Under the pieces are notes generated by a model. That model saw only the letters and a list, made by a program, of their open reading frames with translations. It made no database searches and was not told where the DNA came from. Shown one piece after another: positions 11,056-24,800 of a stretch of DNA of 64,000 nucleotides (the stretch's first letter is position 1; each line of letters opens with the position of its first letter). A program made the position numbers and the translations under genes. This stretch comes from Annulohypoxylon bovei var. microspora (Eukaryota; Ascomycota; Sordariomycetes; Xylariales; Hypoxylaceae): NCBI GenBank assembly GCA_022836615.1, contig MU405298.1:1-64000 (forward strand), in the 5' to 3' direction.

Positions 11056-14000
11056 ATGTCGAGCTCACCGGAGCACAGTTCCGTCAACGGCCATACGTCG
11101 CCCGAGACGAGACCGGCTACGAGAATCGACTTTGATGATCGTGCTAGTGAGAGCGACTTGTCAGACGTAAATGATAATACCGCACTTCGAGCATCATCAT
11201 CCCCTTCATCACCAATCAATAACCAACTATCCCGACGTACCGAACAAGATCTAGATTCGCAAGATGGTGCCGATTCAAGCGAGAACGACGGGGTAAATAA
11301 TGCCTCAGATGACGCGGACTTTGACATGGAGGATAGCCCTGCTCCATCGCAAAGTGACGCGCATCATGACGAGACATCGACTTCTAACAGCTCCCGCCGT
11401 GCTCCTAAGCGAAAAGTTACCACCGATGAGGACGACTATATACGAGAGAATCCTGAGCTTTATGGATTGAGACGAAGCGTATGTCAATTCCATTGCTAAT
11501 GCAGAGTTCTATTAACTGACCTTTTACTAGTCTCGTCCCACGAAGCAGGCTAAGATCGTAAGTTGACATCCACTATGGAAGTCGGATTGTGTGAACTATG
11601 TTACTAACGACCTTGTTTAAAGGTTGAGTCTGATGAGGAAGAGGACGAATCTGATTCTGATGTTGTTCCTACAAACCGTCGAACGAAAAAGCCCCGCGTA
11701 GAGCAGATCTCGCGACAATGTGAGTTGTCTTCCACATACCTTCAAGCTGATGGTATTGTTCTTAGACTGATAAATTGTAACCCGTAGCCTCTAAGCGCGG
11801 AACACCCGCAAGACAAACTCCTGCCGATGACTCTGACTCTGATACCTATGGCGGAGCTCGTGCCCGAATATTAATCAAGAAAGCTCGTCAGCAACAAACC
11901 CAATCACAGTCCTCGCTATATGCTGAGAAGCGGTGGTCTAACCGACGAGCTGCTCAGCAAGTTCAGACTTACCACGAAAGCGATGTTGACGATGAAGATG
12001 AGTCCGAGCTTACACCTAATTACTGGGGAGGTGAAGAGCTTGCCGAAGACTCAATGTATATCGAGAAGGTTGTCGGCCATCGCGTCAAAGACGGTGACGA
12101 GTTGACACAAGATGCAACTAGAGAGGACTTTGAGTATAATATAAAATGGCAGGGCAAATCCTACCTACACAACACATGGGATACTCTGGAGACTCTTCGT
12201 GGGTATCGTGGAATTCGCAAACTGGAAAATTACTATAAACGAACAGTCGAATACGAGATGGATCTCAAATATGGAGGCGATGAGATTCCACCCGAGACCC
12301 GAGAGCAATACATGCTCGATAAGGAACGCGAACACGATGCCTTGGAAGACTATACCAAGGTAGAGCGCGTCGTCACTCAGCGAAGCGGCGAAGAGGGAAG
12401 AGAGTATTTCGTCAAATGGAAGGGTTTGACTTATGAACATTGCACATGGGAAGAAGCCTCTACCATTAGCGATACTGCTCAAGATAAGATTGAGCAATTC
12501 CTCGACCGACAGTCTAGATCGTGGATCTCCGATAAATATGAGTCAAACCCTACGACGCGAAGCAAGTTTCTGAAGCTTGACAAGCAACCTAGCTATATTA
12601 TAAATGGCGAGCTAAGAGGATTCCAGCTCACAGGATTGAACTTCCTATGCCTCAATTGGTGTCGGGCAAACAATGTTATCCTGGCCGACGAGATGGGTCT
12701 TGGAAAGACAGTTCAAACTGTCTCATTCCTGAGTTGGCTTCGCAATGAGCGTAAACAAGAAGGCCCCTTCTTGGTTGTTGCACCTCTGAGTGTTATACCT
12801 GCTTGGTGCGATACCTTCAACTTGTGGACCCCCGATCTCAACTATGTCGTCTACCTGGGCAACTCCGAAGCTCGAAATACTATACGCGAGCACGAGCTTA
12901 TGTTCAACGGGAATCCCAAGAAGCATAAATTCAATGTCCTCGTCACATCCTACGAATATATTCTGATGGACGCCGACTTTCTGAGAAGCATCAAGTGGCA
13001 AGCACTAGCTGTGGACGAAGCTCACCGCTTGAAGAATAAGGACTCAAAGTTGTACTCGGAATTGATGAGTTTTGGCGCCCCTTCCAAGGTTCTTATCACT
13101 GGTACTCCTATTCAGAACAACTTGGCCGAGTTGTCTTCGCTGCTTGATTTCCTGAATCCTGGCAAGGTCCATATAGACGAGGACCTAGACACGCTGGCTG
13201 CCGCAGATGCCCAAACAAAGCTTCAGGACCTTCATGCCGCGATTGCTCCCTATATCTTGCGAAGAACCAAGGAAACCGTAGAGTCGGACCTTCCACCAAA
13301 GACGGAGAAGATTATTCGTGTAGAGCTCTCGGATGTTCAGCTCGAGTACTATAAAAATATACTGACGAGGAACTACGCGGCGCTCAACGAGGGAAACAAT
13401 GGTCAGAAGTCATCTTTGTTGAACATTGTCATGGAGCTGAAGAAGGTTAGCAATCACCCATATATGTTTCCTGGTGCCGAAGACAAGGTTCTCAACGGTA
13501 GCGAACGCCGCGAAGATCAAATCAAGGGTCTTATTGCCAGCAGCGGTAAGATGATGCTACTTGACCAGCTACTCGCCAAGCTTAAGAAGGATAACCATCG
13601 CGTTTTGATCTTCAGTCAAATGGTGAGGGTGCTTGACATCCTTGGTGACTATCTTCGATTGCGTGGGTATCAGTTCCAGCGGCTTGACGGCACCATTGGT
13701 GCTGGCCCGAGACGTTTGGCGATAAACCACTTCAATGCTGAAGGAAGTTCTGATTTCTGCTTCTTACTCTCGACAAGGGCGGGTGGTTTGGGTATCAACC
13801 TCATGACTGCGGATACCGTCATTATTTTCGACTCGGACTGGAACCCTCAGGCGGACCTTCAGGCTATGGCTAGAGCTCATCGAATTGGCCAGAAGAAACC
13901 TGTTACCGTCTACCGCCTTGTTTCTAAGGAGACCATTGAAGAGGAAGTCCTCGAACGGGCCCGGAATAAGCTGCTCCTTGAATATCTGGCAATCCAGGCT

Positions 14001-16032
14001 GGAGTGACGGACGACGGAAAGGCTTTCAGAGAAGAATTCAAGCAGAAAGGTCTTAGGATCGACGAAGCTAAGTCGGCTGACGATATCCAATGGGTATTGA
14101 AGATGCGATCCCAGAAGATGTTTGAGCAGTCTGGCAACCAAGAGCGGTTGGAACAACTCGATATCGACTCTATCCTAGAAAATGCCGAGGTCACCAAGAC
14201 TAAGGTAGACGACAAGATGAATCTTAGTACGGGTGGTATCGATTGGGATAACTTTATGCAGTATACGGATGTCAAGGTCGATGATCTTACCCTCGACTGG
14301 GACCAGATTATACCGGCAGAACAGCTAGCAGCGATAAAAGCCGACGAAGATCAAAAGAAGGAAGACGAGTATCTCGCAAAGGAACTGGAAGCTAGCGCTC
14401 CACGACGGGCCGCGCTGAAAAGTTCCAGACCTAATGGTGACTCCGAGAGAGCTGAACGCATAGCTAAGAAACGAGAGCGGGAGCAGCTGAAGCAAGAGCG
14501 CCTAGAGGAGCAACGTGCTATGCTCTCTGACCCTCGACGACCGCTTAACGAGAAAGAGACTCGCAATCTTATTCGAGCCTTCATGCGGTATGGCTTCATT
14601 GAAGATCGCCCAGAAGAGTTATTGCGTGATGCTCGCTTGAGCGATCGCGATCGCGACTTTATAGGTGGATTACTTCATAATCTCGTCAGGTTGTCCCGCG
14701 AAGCTGTGGAGAAAAATAACGATGAAATCCGAGCTCAGGAACAGCAGACAAAGAAAAAGCTAACTAAGAAGGATATCAAAGCCGTCATGTTTGATTTTGG
14801 CGAGGTGAAGAAGATCAATGCCGAGACCATCATTGATCGTCCACCGCAGCTACATCTTCTGCGGCGCGTGATCAGAGAACTGCCGGACTTCCGAATGTTC
14901 CGGCTACCAGATGCTACGAAAGCAGCACACTATAGCTGTGAATGGGGTGCTAGAGAGGATGGAATGCTTCTAGTCGGTATTGATCGATATGGTTTCGGTG
15001 CTTGGGCTCAGATTCGCGACGACAAAGACCTCGGCATGGTTGACAAATTTTTCTTAGAAGAGCACCGTATCGAGAAAAAGCAAGAGCGCGAGCATGGCGA
15101 TAACAAGGGTGCTAAAGCTCCCGGAGCCGTCCATCTGGTACGCCGTGCAGAGTATTTGTTATCGGTGCTCATCTCGATCCATTCGGATGATGTGAATGCT
15201 CACAAGATTGTTGAGAACCATCATCGTAATAACAAGAAAAATGGTCAAGGTCAAAGTCAAGGGATACCCAATGGTCATCGCCGCCCAGAAAAAGGAGGAT
15301 CTGTATCGGCATCTCCTGCCCCTCAGAGCATGAAGAAGTCTTCGCATCGGGAGAGAGACCATGATCGCTCTCATTCGCGAGGAGACCACCACCGATCCCG
15401 TAGTAGCATTGGGGACAGCAGCACGCCGAGACCCGATTCGAAGCGGAAGCATAGCGGTGAAGCTGATGATCGTCGGCATAAGCATCGCCGAGTGGAGGAA
15501 CTTCGCAGATCTGATAATATCCAACGCCAAGCAAGTGATGACGATGAAGACGATGAGAGAAACGCGCCGGTTATCGAAGCGCTTATGCAGCCAATATGGA
15601 CGCACGTTGAGAAAGTAGAAGCGTGCACCAAGGCAAATATACCCGTTGCCAAAGCCAGGGCCAAGGTCTTGAAGTCTGAAATAACTGCTATTGGCGATTT
15701 TATCGAAGGTCTTAATAAGACTTCAGCTTTGTCGCTCGAGCAACTCGAGGAGTTGAAGCCTAAACTATGGTATGTTGTCACGACCACTTTGCGCTGACGA
15801 AAGCTAATCATGTCACAGGCGATTCATTTCCAAGAGAATACCTGCCTCTGAGAAACAGTCCTCCGGCAAGTCAGAGAAGGAGAAGGATAAATCCGGCATG
15901 ACTGGCCCACGATTAGCAGCCCTGTACCAACAGCTGAAAGAGGCAGAGAAAATTGGAGATGTTCAAAAGCCTAAGAGTACCGGCGCCATTACCAACGGAG
16001 ATTCCCGTAGCGAGTCTAGGGCGGCTAGCTAG
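11056..16032 (+). CDS. CHD1: Chromodomain helicase CHD1, SNF2-family nucleosome remodeller
   Basis: This ATP-dependent chromatin remodeller spaces nucleosomes over transcribed genes and works with elongation factors in the nucleus. The five exons are 11056-11478, 11531-11557, 11623-11719, 11788-15769 and 15819-16032, giving 1580 aa. The first 260 residues are acidic and Ser-rich. Tandem chromodomains follow at about 272-335 and 372-425, then the SNF2 ATPase with LADEMGLGKT near residue 481, the DEAH box near 591, and the helicase C-terminal lobe with ARAHRIGQ near 878. A SANT/SLIDE-type DNA-binding region lies at about 1050-1250. The C-terminal helical domain (DUF4208, about 1440-1525) spans the last intron. 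The second exon is only 27 nt. Its end is convergent with the sirtuin gene 1.4 kb away. All motifs appear intact. Confidence 0.97.
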
Positions 16033-17420
16033 CGAGATCACTAAAAGGCCCCATCACCAACTGGTCAAACATGGCGAGGGGTATAACAACTAATTGACCA
16101 ATCTATTTTATTGCATCGTATGGCGTTAGGGTTTGGCATCTTAGACAGGCGAGGTTGGAGTCAACGCAATCATACCCAGCAAAAAGCATCAACGTTACAG
16201 GAGACCGGGAGTTCTATGGTCGGTACGGCTAAGCCTCTCCCTCTTGTCTATATCCGCAGAACTTCTGATCTTGGCCGTAATTGGAGTGTTCCAGGGGGGA
16301 GTTGAGAAGTAGGAAGAAGGAGCGATAGTATAAACATACCGAATTTAGCATGGCCTTGACATCGTCATCTCTACATCGCCCCATAGACCCTGAGGAGGCA
16401 TGCGAACAACGGACAGGCGCGTGAGAGGGGGACGGCCCTTAGAGCGCACTATATGGTGTTAACCTATTCATATTCGGAGAAGGAAAGGTGCGACGAGGCT
16501 TTGCGACATTCAGACAGATAGCTTATTGCCACTAGCTAACTCTACGCCGATAGCATCGGCTCGTGTGTCAATGGAAATTATGAACTAATATGTGCCTTTT
16601 TTACGCCCTGATTTTGGTTATCTTGAGCACGTGACATGAGTGACATGATATGCTTCAAATGTTACATACCTCCAGAGATCTACCTACATTGATTGTACCT
16701 AACTACCTACTTACCTACGTATCTAAAGTAGGTAATTAGACGTGGTCATATCCTCGCCACGTGGCATGGGGACTACAAGTCACGCAAGTCACCATGTCTT
16801 ACATTCACTGATTAATAGCATAGTTATAAGGAATAGAACTCAAAATCGAATTCGCATTTTGATTAATCTGCATCCCCTTCACGAGCAACGGTCTCCCCCT
16901 TGAACGAGGGCATTAGGAGCCTAGCTGGTAGCAAAGAAATCGATACTCTGCTTCAACTTCGACCTGCTAAGCTATGTTTTGTTGTTTTCGTGATGTGTCA
17001 AGCTCATGCCGTGCCGTGCCGCGCCATTAAAGATGTAGTCCTATTTAGGTATCAAACGCCTTTGCCTGTACTCCCCCTGCCCGCCCTGAGAGGAGACTAG
17101 GCGACCGACCAAGCGAGCCGTGTCCGGAAATTGGGGGGTTTTTGCCGCCCTAGGTATACCGCACGTCGTCCCTTACGTGCCGATCATGCGAGAATGCAAC
17201 GGAACAAAGGAAATGCGCACCCGGAAAAACCCCTCTATGGTAGACCTTCCCCGTCTATCCTCGTTGGATGTTTGCTCCTTATGACACGGGGTTTGGTTGT
17301 AAATGCTCCGAAAGATATGCCTCGAGATATCCCTTCCACACAATAGACGGCCTGATGTGAAATTTTATGTACAAGCGATGGTTTAAAGCAAGCCTATAGG
17401 TCAGGGGTCCTGAGTTCCAA
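16033..17420. other. Intergenic region between convergent CHD1 and the sirtuin gene
   Basis: No gene is supported. Small open frames at 16111-16305, 16900-17100 and 17131-17346 have no recognisable content. A run of TACCTA/TAGGTA elements occurs at 16678-16736. Both neighbouring genes end here, so the outer parts are 3' UTRs. Confidence 0.5.
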
Positions 17421-19431
17421 CTAATCAATCAAGGATGCGAAGCCTCGAGGCTTAGATGTAGGTGAGATGGTGCCGGGAAGTGACAAACGCGCGGTCTGTT
17501 GCGGAGGAGTACTGGGCGGTGCCACCTCGATGCCCTTCTGGGGCACAGCGGAGTCGGGTCCAGCAGCCTTGCTTCGAGGGCGCAGTGAAAATTCCTCGCG
17601 CATGACGGATCGGGGAGACAAGACTGATTCAGGCTCTGGTTCGAATTCGCGTTTTGCGGGGATCTTATACGACGCAACCGTAGATGCCTTGGTTGCCTTG
17701 AAGGTCTTGTTAATCGTTGCCTTGAGAGGCTTCGGCTCTGCCTTCTTGCTCTGCCTGGGATTGCGCTGGGTTGCCTTCTTCGTGTCCTTACGTCCCGTAC
17801 TAGTTGCACCCGTAGACGAGCTTAAACCGGGGAAAGCAAGCTTGCTCTGCTTTGATTGTGACTTGATCGTAGGCAGGGCTGCCCGTACCTTGGGACTAGC
17901 AGATGGCGTGGGAATGCCCTGGACATTGTCGACCAATTGCGGTTTCGCCTCAAGGGGTGAGCTGTCACGTGACTCTTTCTTGATAGAGGCGCCGGCTTCA
18001 ATCGCGGTTTTTCTGATCTCTACCTCAAGCTTGACGCCGCGGACGTTCTCCTCGTAATTCTTCTCATCAACGGTCGTACCCTCTTCGAAGCTGTCGTCGT
18101 AGCGGGGTAGATGGACTAGAGAGGCCACGTCATCACACTTCCCTTTCACGACCAGATCCCAACAGTTCTTCAGGTCGGCGCCAGTAGGTTCAGGATCCAG
18201 ATTGATCCACGCCGTGACACCATCCTTGCGTTCTCTCGTCACGCGGCACATATCTTTGACCATATTGCGCACGCCGGGGATCTTCATGCTAGTACCGACT
18301 ACGACAATCGCGTCTGGTCGGGCTCGAATATCGGCTCGAACAACATTGGCAATGGATTCCTCGTCGGGGTTATACTCGTTGTAGAGAACCATTCGTGGTC
18401 TTAATCTTCCGATTCCATGACTGCGCTTCCCAGCGTGAGAGGTACGCACGTTGTCAGTCTCCTCACATCCTTTGCAGAGGGGTGCTTCCGGGCCCTCGAA
18501 AAGTGAATCGTCGAAGTCGCTAATCTCGTTGCATTTGGAACACACCATCTTGCCTAAACCACCATGAAGCTGAACCGTCTTAGGCCACGGGCCCTTGGTG
18601 TCCAACGGAACTGTCGTAGAAAGAGGCGGCATAGACGTATCGAGACCGTCAACATTCTGTGTGTAGAGGCGTAATAGGCGACCTTCCTTAGAAAGGGAGG
18701 CGATTAAATGATGGAACGGGGTAGGCTCCGCAGCCCTCGTAAGATGCGATAGATCCCGAACCATTGTGTGGAAAGAAGAGGTAGTAGAGTCGTGCTTATA
18801 GACGGACGCATCGAATAAGTGCTTGCCGGAACCCTTGAGCCCGTGTTCCTTTGGCAAAGTCGCGAAAAGACCCTTAGAGGATCGGAAATCGGGAACTGGT
18901 AAAGACAATACAATTAGCATATCAGTTCAAGTAGAAGAAGCGGAAGCCAAAGGAGAAAAAAACACATATATACGTACTTCCTGCAGATACAGAAATTCCA
19001 GCACCGGCAATTACCACAATCTTCTTCTTCTTACGTAGGGCGCCCGTCAGTTGCTCTAGCAACTTCTCATCTTTTTCGCTCTGTTGTGACGCTGCCTTCA
19101 GATCGAGATATTCAGTAGTGCGCGGCTTGCGCTCGACGCGTCGTCGCTTAGGCGGAGGGGGGCCATCTGGATTCACGTGAATCTCGTTCTCGACGGAGAC
19201 TTGGTCGGAGGACTTCATTGGCGACGCGCTTCCGGAGGAAGTTATGGTCGAAGGTGGCGAAGGTAGGCGACTTGTATTGTATGAAAGTGATGTTCTTGGC
19301 GATATTGATGGAGATCTGGAGAGAACAGAAAGAGGAGAAGAAGGTGGGTTGGATGAAGGAGGATCAGAAAGGTCGGACGCCGACGAGATTGACGAGCTAT
19401 CCATATCCATGTTTGTGGGTCTTCGGTCCAA
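17421..19431 (-). CDS. hst4: Sirtuin, NAD-dependent histone deacetylase of the HST3/HST4 class
   Basis: Class I sirtuins of the Hst3/Hst4 type remove acetyl from histone H3 K56 and support genome stability and silencing. I read two exons, 18978-19431 and 17421-18895, for 642 aa. The NAD-binding GAGIS is at residues 143-147 and continues across the intron into IPDFRS at 152-157. TQNVDGLD is at 230-237, the catalytic His is H262 in QLHGG, and the zinc ligands are C270, C273, C292 and C295. A long Ser-, Pro- and Lys-rich C-terminal tail of roughly 250 residues follows. The N-terminal 100 residues are also low complexity with a basic KRRR patch that may be a nuclear signal. An alternative start eight codons downstream (MDMDSS) is possible. 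The assignment to Hst3/Hst4 rather than another sirtuin class rests on domain spacing and long tails; a tree would settle it. Confidence 0.9.
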
Positions 19432-20833
19432 AGTATGGGAAAGAATAAAAGTCTAAAAGGAATCCAGAATGGAACCAAGGAAGGCGCCTGTTGATTGTAT
19501 TCGGAAGAAAGTAGCTCAGTCGAGGCAAGGGTGCTATAGCCGCGACTTCTTGTTGTGTAAATTGCGATGATTGAAATGGGAAAGAACCAATATGCTATAT
19601 CATCGCGTTATATCGAAGCCAATGAATACCTAGATATAAACCTAAAACACAACTAGAAATCCGATAAATCCTCGCGCCGTGCTATCGGCGATAGCAAATA
19701 TATGAAAATTGTGCACGTATCGCGTTGTTGTTGCGATCAATTCGTGTGCGCAAGGTGTCCGGTCCGGTTATGAAATGGCGGAGTTTGGAGGTGTAAGAAC
19801 GAAGTGAGATGGAAAAACTCGGGGGTCTCCCGGGAGGTTGGAGAAGGGGTACGGTGACAGACAGCGAACAATAAGGCTCCTCTTCCCTCCTCTTTCGGTT
19901 TCGCTTAGTCGGCCAACAACGCAGCACAAGTCAGGCAAAAGTTAGGCTGTGTGTATGATGACTCTATAATAGTCTTAACTTAAATAATTTTAGGGCATCT
20001 TCGGTCTACTTCATCTTGCATGCATAGGTACCTACATATATACCGAGGAGACCTGGCAGTAATAGGTATCCGTTGTTTATAGCTGGAGGTAATTTCTTAC
20101 CGTCTCCTCTTTCACTAACCTTATTTTGATAGTCATTCTAAAGCAACAGGAAAGAAAGAAATCATATAAAAATGTAACCAATTTATTTCTTTGGTATGTA
20201 AAGCCATTTGAAGTTGCATTTGTCTTTTTTTGAATAAGACAATTTTGCCCACTAACAATTCAAACTCAGTTTCCCACCTAATCCCCTTTTTGAAGCGTGA
20301 CCCTTATATATAACACAAGTAAATCAATGTCTATACTAATTATTTATTAACCAGTCAATTTCACTATGTACCTGGTATCGTGTATTAAGTTTTTTTGCTC
20401 GAGTTCATGAATGAATGTACGCCCAGGTGGACAATAACTTTGTTTGGAAGTGTAGATCAAGGCGGCCCCTCATATGCGATGGCCTTTGTTTGCTACGGTG
20501 CTACAACCGCCCTTATCGCCCGAATTGGCTTGACTCATCACCGTATGCTTTACTAGATGTAAGTGCTGAAACCCGGAACAGCTTCTTAAGTCAGAACAGT
20601 TCGACTGAGCTAAGAATTATTGGGTATGAGATTGACCCATTTGCGACCGAATAAAGGAGAACTTTAACAAGTTTTAATTCTGCGTTGCTCCGTGGTTGCC
20701 AGGGATAAATAATGTGGCTCACCCTCAATTGAGGCTGAACAAGCCACACATAACCCCGGTTTCAACAAGGTTAAAATGGGGCATTTTACCTTTCAAGCCT
20801 CGTCTGAAAAAAGTTAATGTCAAGTGCCCATGC

Positions 20834-20841
20834 ATCGGATC
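20834..20841. repeat. Left target-site duplication of the MITE
   Basis: ATCGGATC directly precedes the left terminal repeat and is repeated exactly at 21299-21306. Confidence 0.85.
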
Positions 20842-21298
20842 TAGGGTTCGGATTTTCAAAATACGTATTATGCACTATACGTATTATACATGTATTAATA
20901 CCGTATAATGATTCACTATACGTATAACGGATCGGAAAAACTTGGCGGCCCCATTTATAAGTAGTGGATATGCAATAATTTTAAAACATACCCCAACATA
21001 CCCCCCGAATACCCACTTAAGAGAACATTTTCAATTGATCGCACTCAATTGCTTCAACCACTTAAATCAATTCAATCGCATATTGAAAAATAAATAAAAT
21101 TCAATAAGATAATAATAATCGTATTGAAAGTAAAATGAACCTTATAATTATATAAGTAATAACGTGGTGGTGGTGAAAAATCCATTATACCTGATTATAC
21201 AATTCAAAATACAATTTTGTATGCGTATAATGGTATAATGCACGTATTGTATTTAAATACCGTATTTTAAGTCAAAATACGTATTTTGCCGACCCCTA
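20842..21298. mobile_element. hAT-like MITE with terminal inverted repeats
   Basis: The left end reads TAGGGTTCGG, then ATTTT, then CAAAATACGTATT. The right end, read on the minus strand, is TAGGGGTCGG followed directly by CAAAATACGTATT. The two ends therefore match at 22 of 23 aligned bases apart from a 5-base gap. The element is flanked on both sides by the same 8 bases, ATCGGATC (20834-20841 and 21299-21306), a target-site duplication. The inside is AT-rich, full of ATACGTAT and TATAATG-like repeats, and codes for nothing. An 8-bp duplication with TAGGG ends is the usual mark of hAT-superfamily elements, so a non-autonomous hAT derivative is the best call; other superfamilies with 8-bp duplications are possible. 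The near-perfect duplication suggests a fairly recent insertion. Confidence 0.85.
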
Positions 21299-21306
21299 AT
21301 CGGATC
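21299..21306. repeat. Right target-site duplication of the MITE
   Basis: ATCGGATC directly follows the right terminal repeat and is an exact copy of 20834-20841. Confidence 0.85.
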
Positions 21307-21813
21307 TAAGTTTGGCTTCAATACGTAAGGCCTGCATGAGACCCGCACCCCCCTTACGGAGCTTAGCCTGCCTGCTAGCCTCTTCCCCTGTCAAACTCTG
21401 ACCCACCTGATGAGTAAGAAAGCTTCAACACTGTTCAGTGTTCAGACACAGCTCAGCATCAGACAGTTATTCACTTAGTCGACTTCGCACGAACCAACAC
21501 AATGTGAATCAAGGGTTCAGTTGAATCAACTTTTTATCTTTATTTATTCTTGTTCTTGGAACTTCCCAAATTAACTATATACTACCCAAACGCATTGACC
21601 GATTTTCCTATCCTCACAAAGCAGAGGCGTTGTATGTCCAACGCTCATCCAATTATCCTACCTCGAATACAGATCCCAGGTCCCACGATCATCATTAACA
21701 TGACTATAAATGATAACCCATGATCGATCTTTGAGCTGAGGCTATAGAAAAACGTATACGAAAGCCCCGTGTTTCGTCCTAGACTTACGTAATTCTTCGA
21801 TTAAAACTCCTAA

Positions 21814-24800
21814 ATGACTTCCGGCAAGATGCCCCTCATTATAGAGAACCCCATGGGCGGAGATGCAATGCAAGTTGACTTGGAAGACGTTGATGACCTC
21901 TTTGGCGATGCAGCAGCCCTCTCCCTACCGCCACGACCGGCCAGCAAACGATTGCGACAAAGATTAGATGATCTCCGCCAACGAGGTTGCTGCCAGTAAT
22001 TGCTTATTCCTCCCTCTTATCATCGTTAAGTTAGTCTCTAACTCGTTTAAAAGGGGGATCGCTTGGTCTAAAGGAGGCACTATCGCTTCTATTTCACCTA
22101 ACGGTCAAGCTCTACAACTACGGTACATTCAGGCTGGAAATAAGGATGCCACCTTTGCCCTAAGCGAGCCCACTATCATCTCACCATGGGCAAGTCTTCC
22201 AGGAGGCCCCCTCGTTCATCTCAGTTGGGGACCTTCCAACTCGGAACTCGCTATTATAGATGCTGCGGGGAGAGTCCTTATACTCAGTTTTAACGCGAAC
22301 CTGAATCGCCCGACACTTAGTCGGAGGTGGGACAGCGATTCTATTGATGATGCCCAAGCTATAGTCGGCACCTATTGGCTACAGAATCTTCCGGCCTCAA
22401 GTCCGAGAGTATGTCCCAATTTCTTCCTAATCGATCCATCACATTAAGTGCTGACTGACTACGAGACACCTCCGTACACACCGTCTTACTCACCAGCCGT
22501 CAGGAATGGTACTGGAAACAATTACCATCTTCAGATGTTCCCTGTCATTAGCACTGGCCCGTGGCATCCTCATCACAATAAATCTACACTAATCTCCATC
22601 ACTACATCTGGCATACTTAAAATGTTTTGGGGTCAGAACAATGGCAAGGTCGAGGAAACAACTCTAGAGCTTGAAAATGTCACAACTGCAGATGATCTAA
22701 TAACTCACGCCGCAATCTGTTCGGATAGGAGTAAGTTAGATGAGTATAATAGTAAATCCCCAGTATACCATCCACTGACATTAGTAGCGAAAACACTCAT
22801 GATCGGTATGGCAACTGCGTCTAAGCAATTGCGTGTTGTCCAAGTTGGCATCAACTGGGGCCTTCCCAAGACCGATGCCACCCAAAATGGCCCTACTGGA
22901 GGCCAGGCGTTGAATCCAACGCTCTCGAAAAGGCATGTCGCAATTACTAGCTGGTTCCAACCAGGCTCTAACGATTCGCATCTTGATACGTCCATGTCAA
23001 AGCTTACTCACGTCGAAATGCTACCCGCCATACACAATGGGTCGACTAAGGAATGGTCACCAGTAGTGGTGTTGACAGTACGATCAATCATACCCGAACT
23101 AAACTCACCTTACGAACAAGAAGTCCAAAGCATCATTGACCGCTGGGAGCTGTTATCAGATCAGCAACAGTCGCTTCATTCTGCATTTGAGCAGCTAGGG
23201 GCTAGGAGAAATAGTGTCGGGACCACGCCACCGGTATGTAATACGTACCATTATCCGAACTTTTGTATTAACGCATGTCTTAGCACGGTAGCAGACTCAG
23301 GAAATTAGACTCTATTATAGTTCATAAAATCGTAGTAGGGGTCAATCTAACCCATTTCGGGAAGGTTCTTTCCATCGGCTACAACGACGGCAGTATGGAA
23401 TATCGAGATCGGTTCACTATGGCCGAGTTGTACCGTGAGCCTAACCTAGATCGCATCAACACTATCCTCGACGTTGGTTTCTCTCAAAGTGGAGAGCCTT
23501 TATGTGAGTGCTATTCTACAAGTCCCCTTTTATGGCAACTAATTGACGATTCAGGTCTTCAAATGGCCCTTTCCCCAACAAATTTTTCTATGGTTCAGTT
23601 GTGCGAAGATGGCCAGGTGAAATGGAATAGTATCAATTATACTCTGGCAGATGTAGAGTCTATATCCGACAGTACGTATACATCACTTGAGCTGCCCCAA
23701 ATACATATGTAGCTTACACTTTCCCAGCTCAGGTGTCTGCCTTCGTTGCTAGTTTCACAATATCAACGGCACAGGCTGCCACTCATGGCGCAAATATTGA
23801 TGACATCCTGGCAGTTGCTAGAAAGTTTGCCAGCAAAGATGGTGAGTCTTTTCGTTTTAGTTACGAAGGGTTTTAACTAACGTCAAATTAGCTTTTGCAA
23901 TCGAATGGGTGAAAACAATGGTGCAGATGATGAAAATCACTGTCGATTACACGGAAGACGCCCCGCATGACCATCTAATCAAAAATAGTATCTTGCAGAT
24001 GTGCCTCAGCGTCAGCAACTATCTCGGATGGAGAGGTGACTTCCAACCTCGACAACCCTGGGGAAAGCTATCCATGCTAGCCCTAAACCTCCGCAATATA
24101 GTAATCATGATTACCCTCTCGAGCAACACCTTAAACCTGAACAAGAACACTATGACCCCTCTTGATGAGCCTGGTAAGTCTCTCCTTTCTTCCCTCCTCC
24201 TTCTCCTGTTAAATGTATGTTGTCCATACTAAGCATCATTATATAGAGGTTGTCAATTCCTTAGCCGGCTGTGTTAAGTGGGCAACAGACCTACTTTGCT
24301 GGCTCTCTGACTCGCTGTTCTGTCTCTTTGACGATGCCAAGTTTATGAGTCTCCTAAAGCATACCCAATCGGCGCCTATGATGGCATATTTACAATCGCA
24401 AAATGAAATTGCTTTACATCTAGTTCTATGTTCAGCGACACGCGGTCTACTTTCTGCTGTGTGTCGCCGCATAACACTTCTCGATTCGTTCTCAACTCGT
24501 GCCATAAGCTGGTACGAAACCCGCGATAAGTCTAACGCGAATGGCAATTCGAACGCGGCTCCTGATCCTCGCGCCGCTGCTCACGCAGCTTTATACACTG
24601 CTTATCAGAGGATACACCAGTATACGTCATCTTCGCTCATCAAAGCTGACGAATTCGATAAGCTTCTCACCGGTCTAGGTGCTGATATACGTTCGGCTTA
24701 CAACACATCGCTTGCAGTTCTCGGGGAGCAACCCGCTAGGGCTAACAACCAATCGGCACAGGGTCATAACCCGAATGCGCCTAAATCCGATGCATCTCAA

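Larger units (their letters stand above)
19432..21813. other. AT-rich divergent intergenic region between the sirtuin gene and MED16
   Basis: No coding sequence is supported in this 2.4 kb. It holds the two divergent promoters at its ends and, in the middle, a 457-bp MITE annotated separately. A short inverted repeat (AACACTG...CAGTGTT) lies near 21426-21441. The section at 19980-20830 is AT-rich with no recognisable genes. Confidence 0.5.

Noticed and set aside
22409..22465. Alternative acceptor for the second MED16 intron at 22448
   Set aside because: It breaks the frame with the strong GTATGT donor at 22409; the acceptor at 22465 keeps phase and has a CTGAC branch site.
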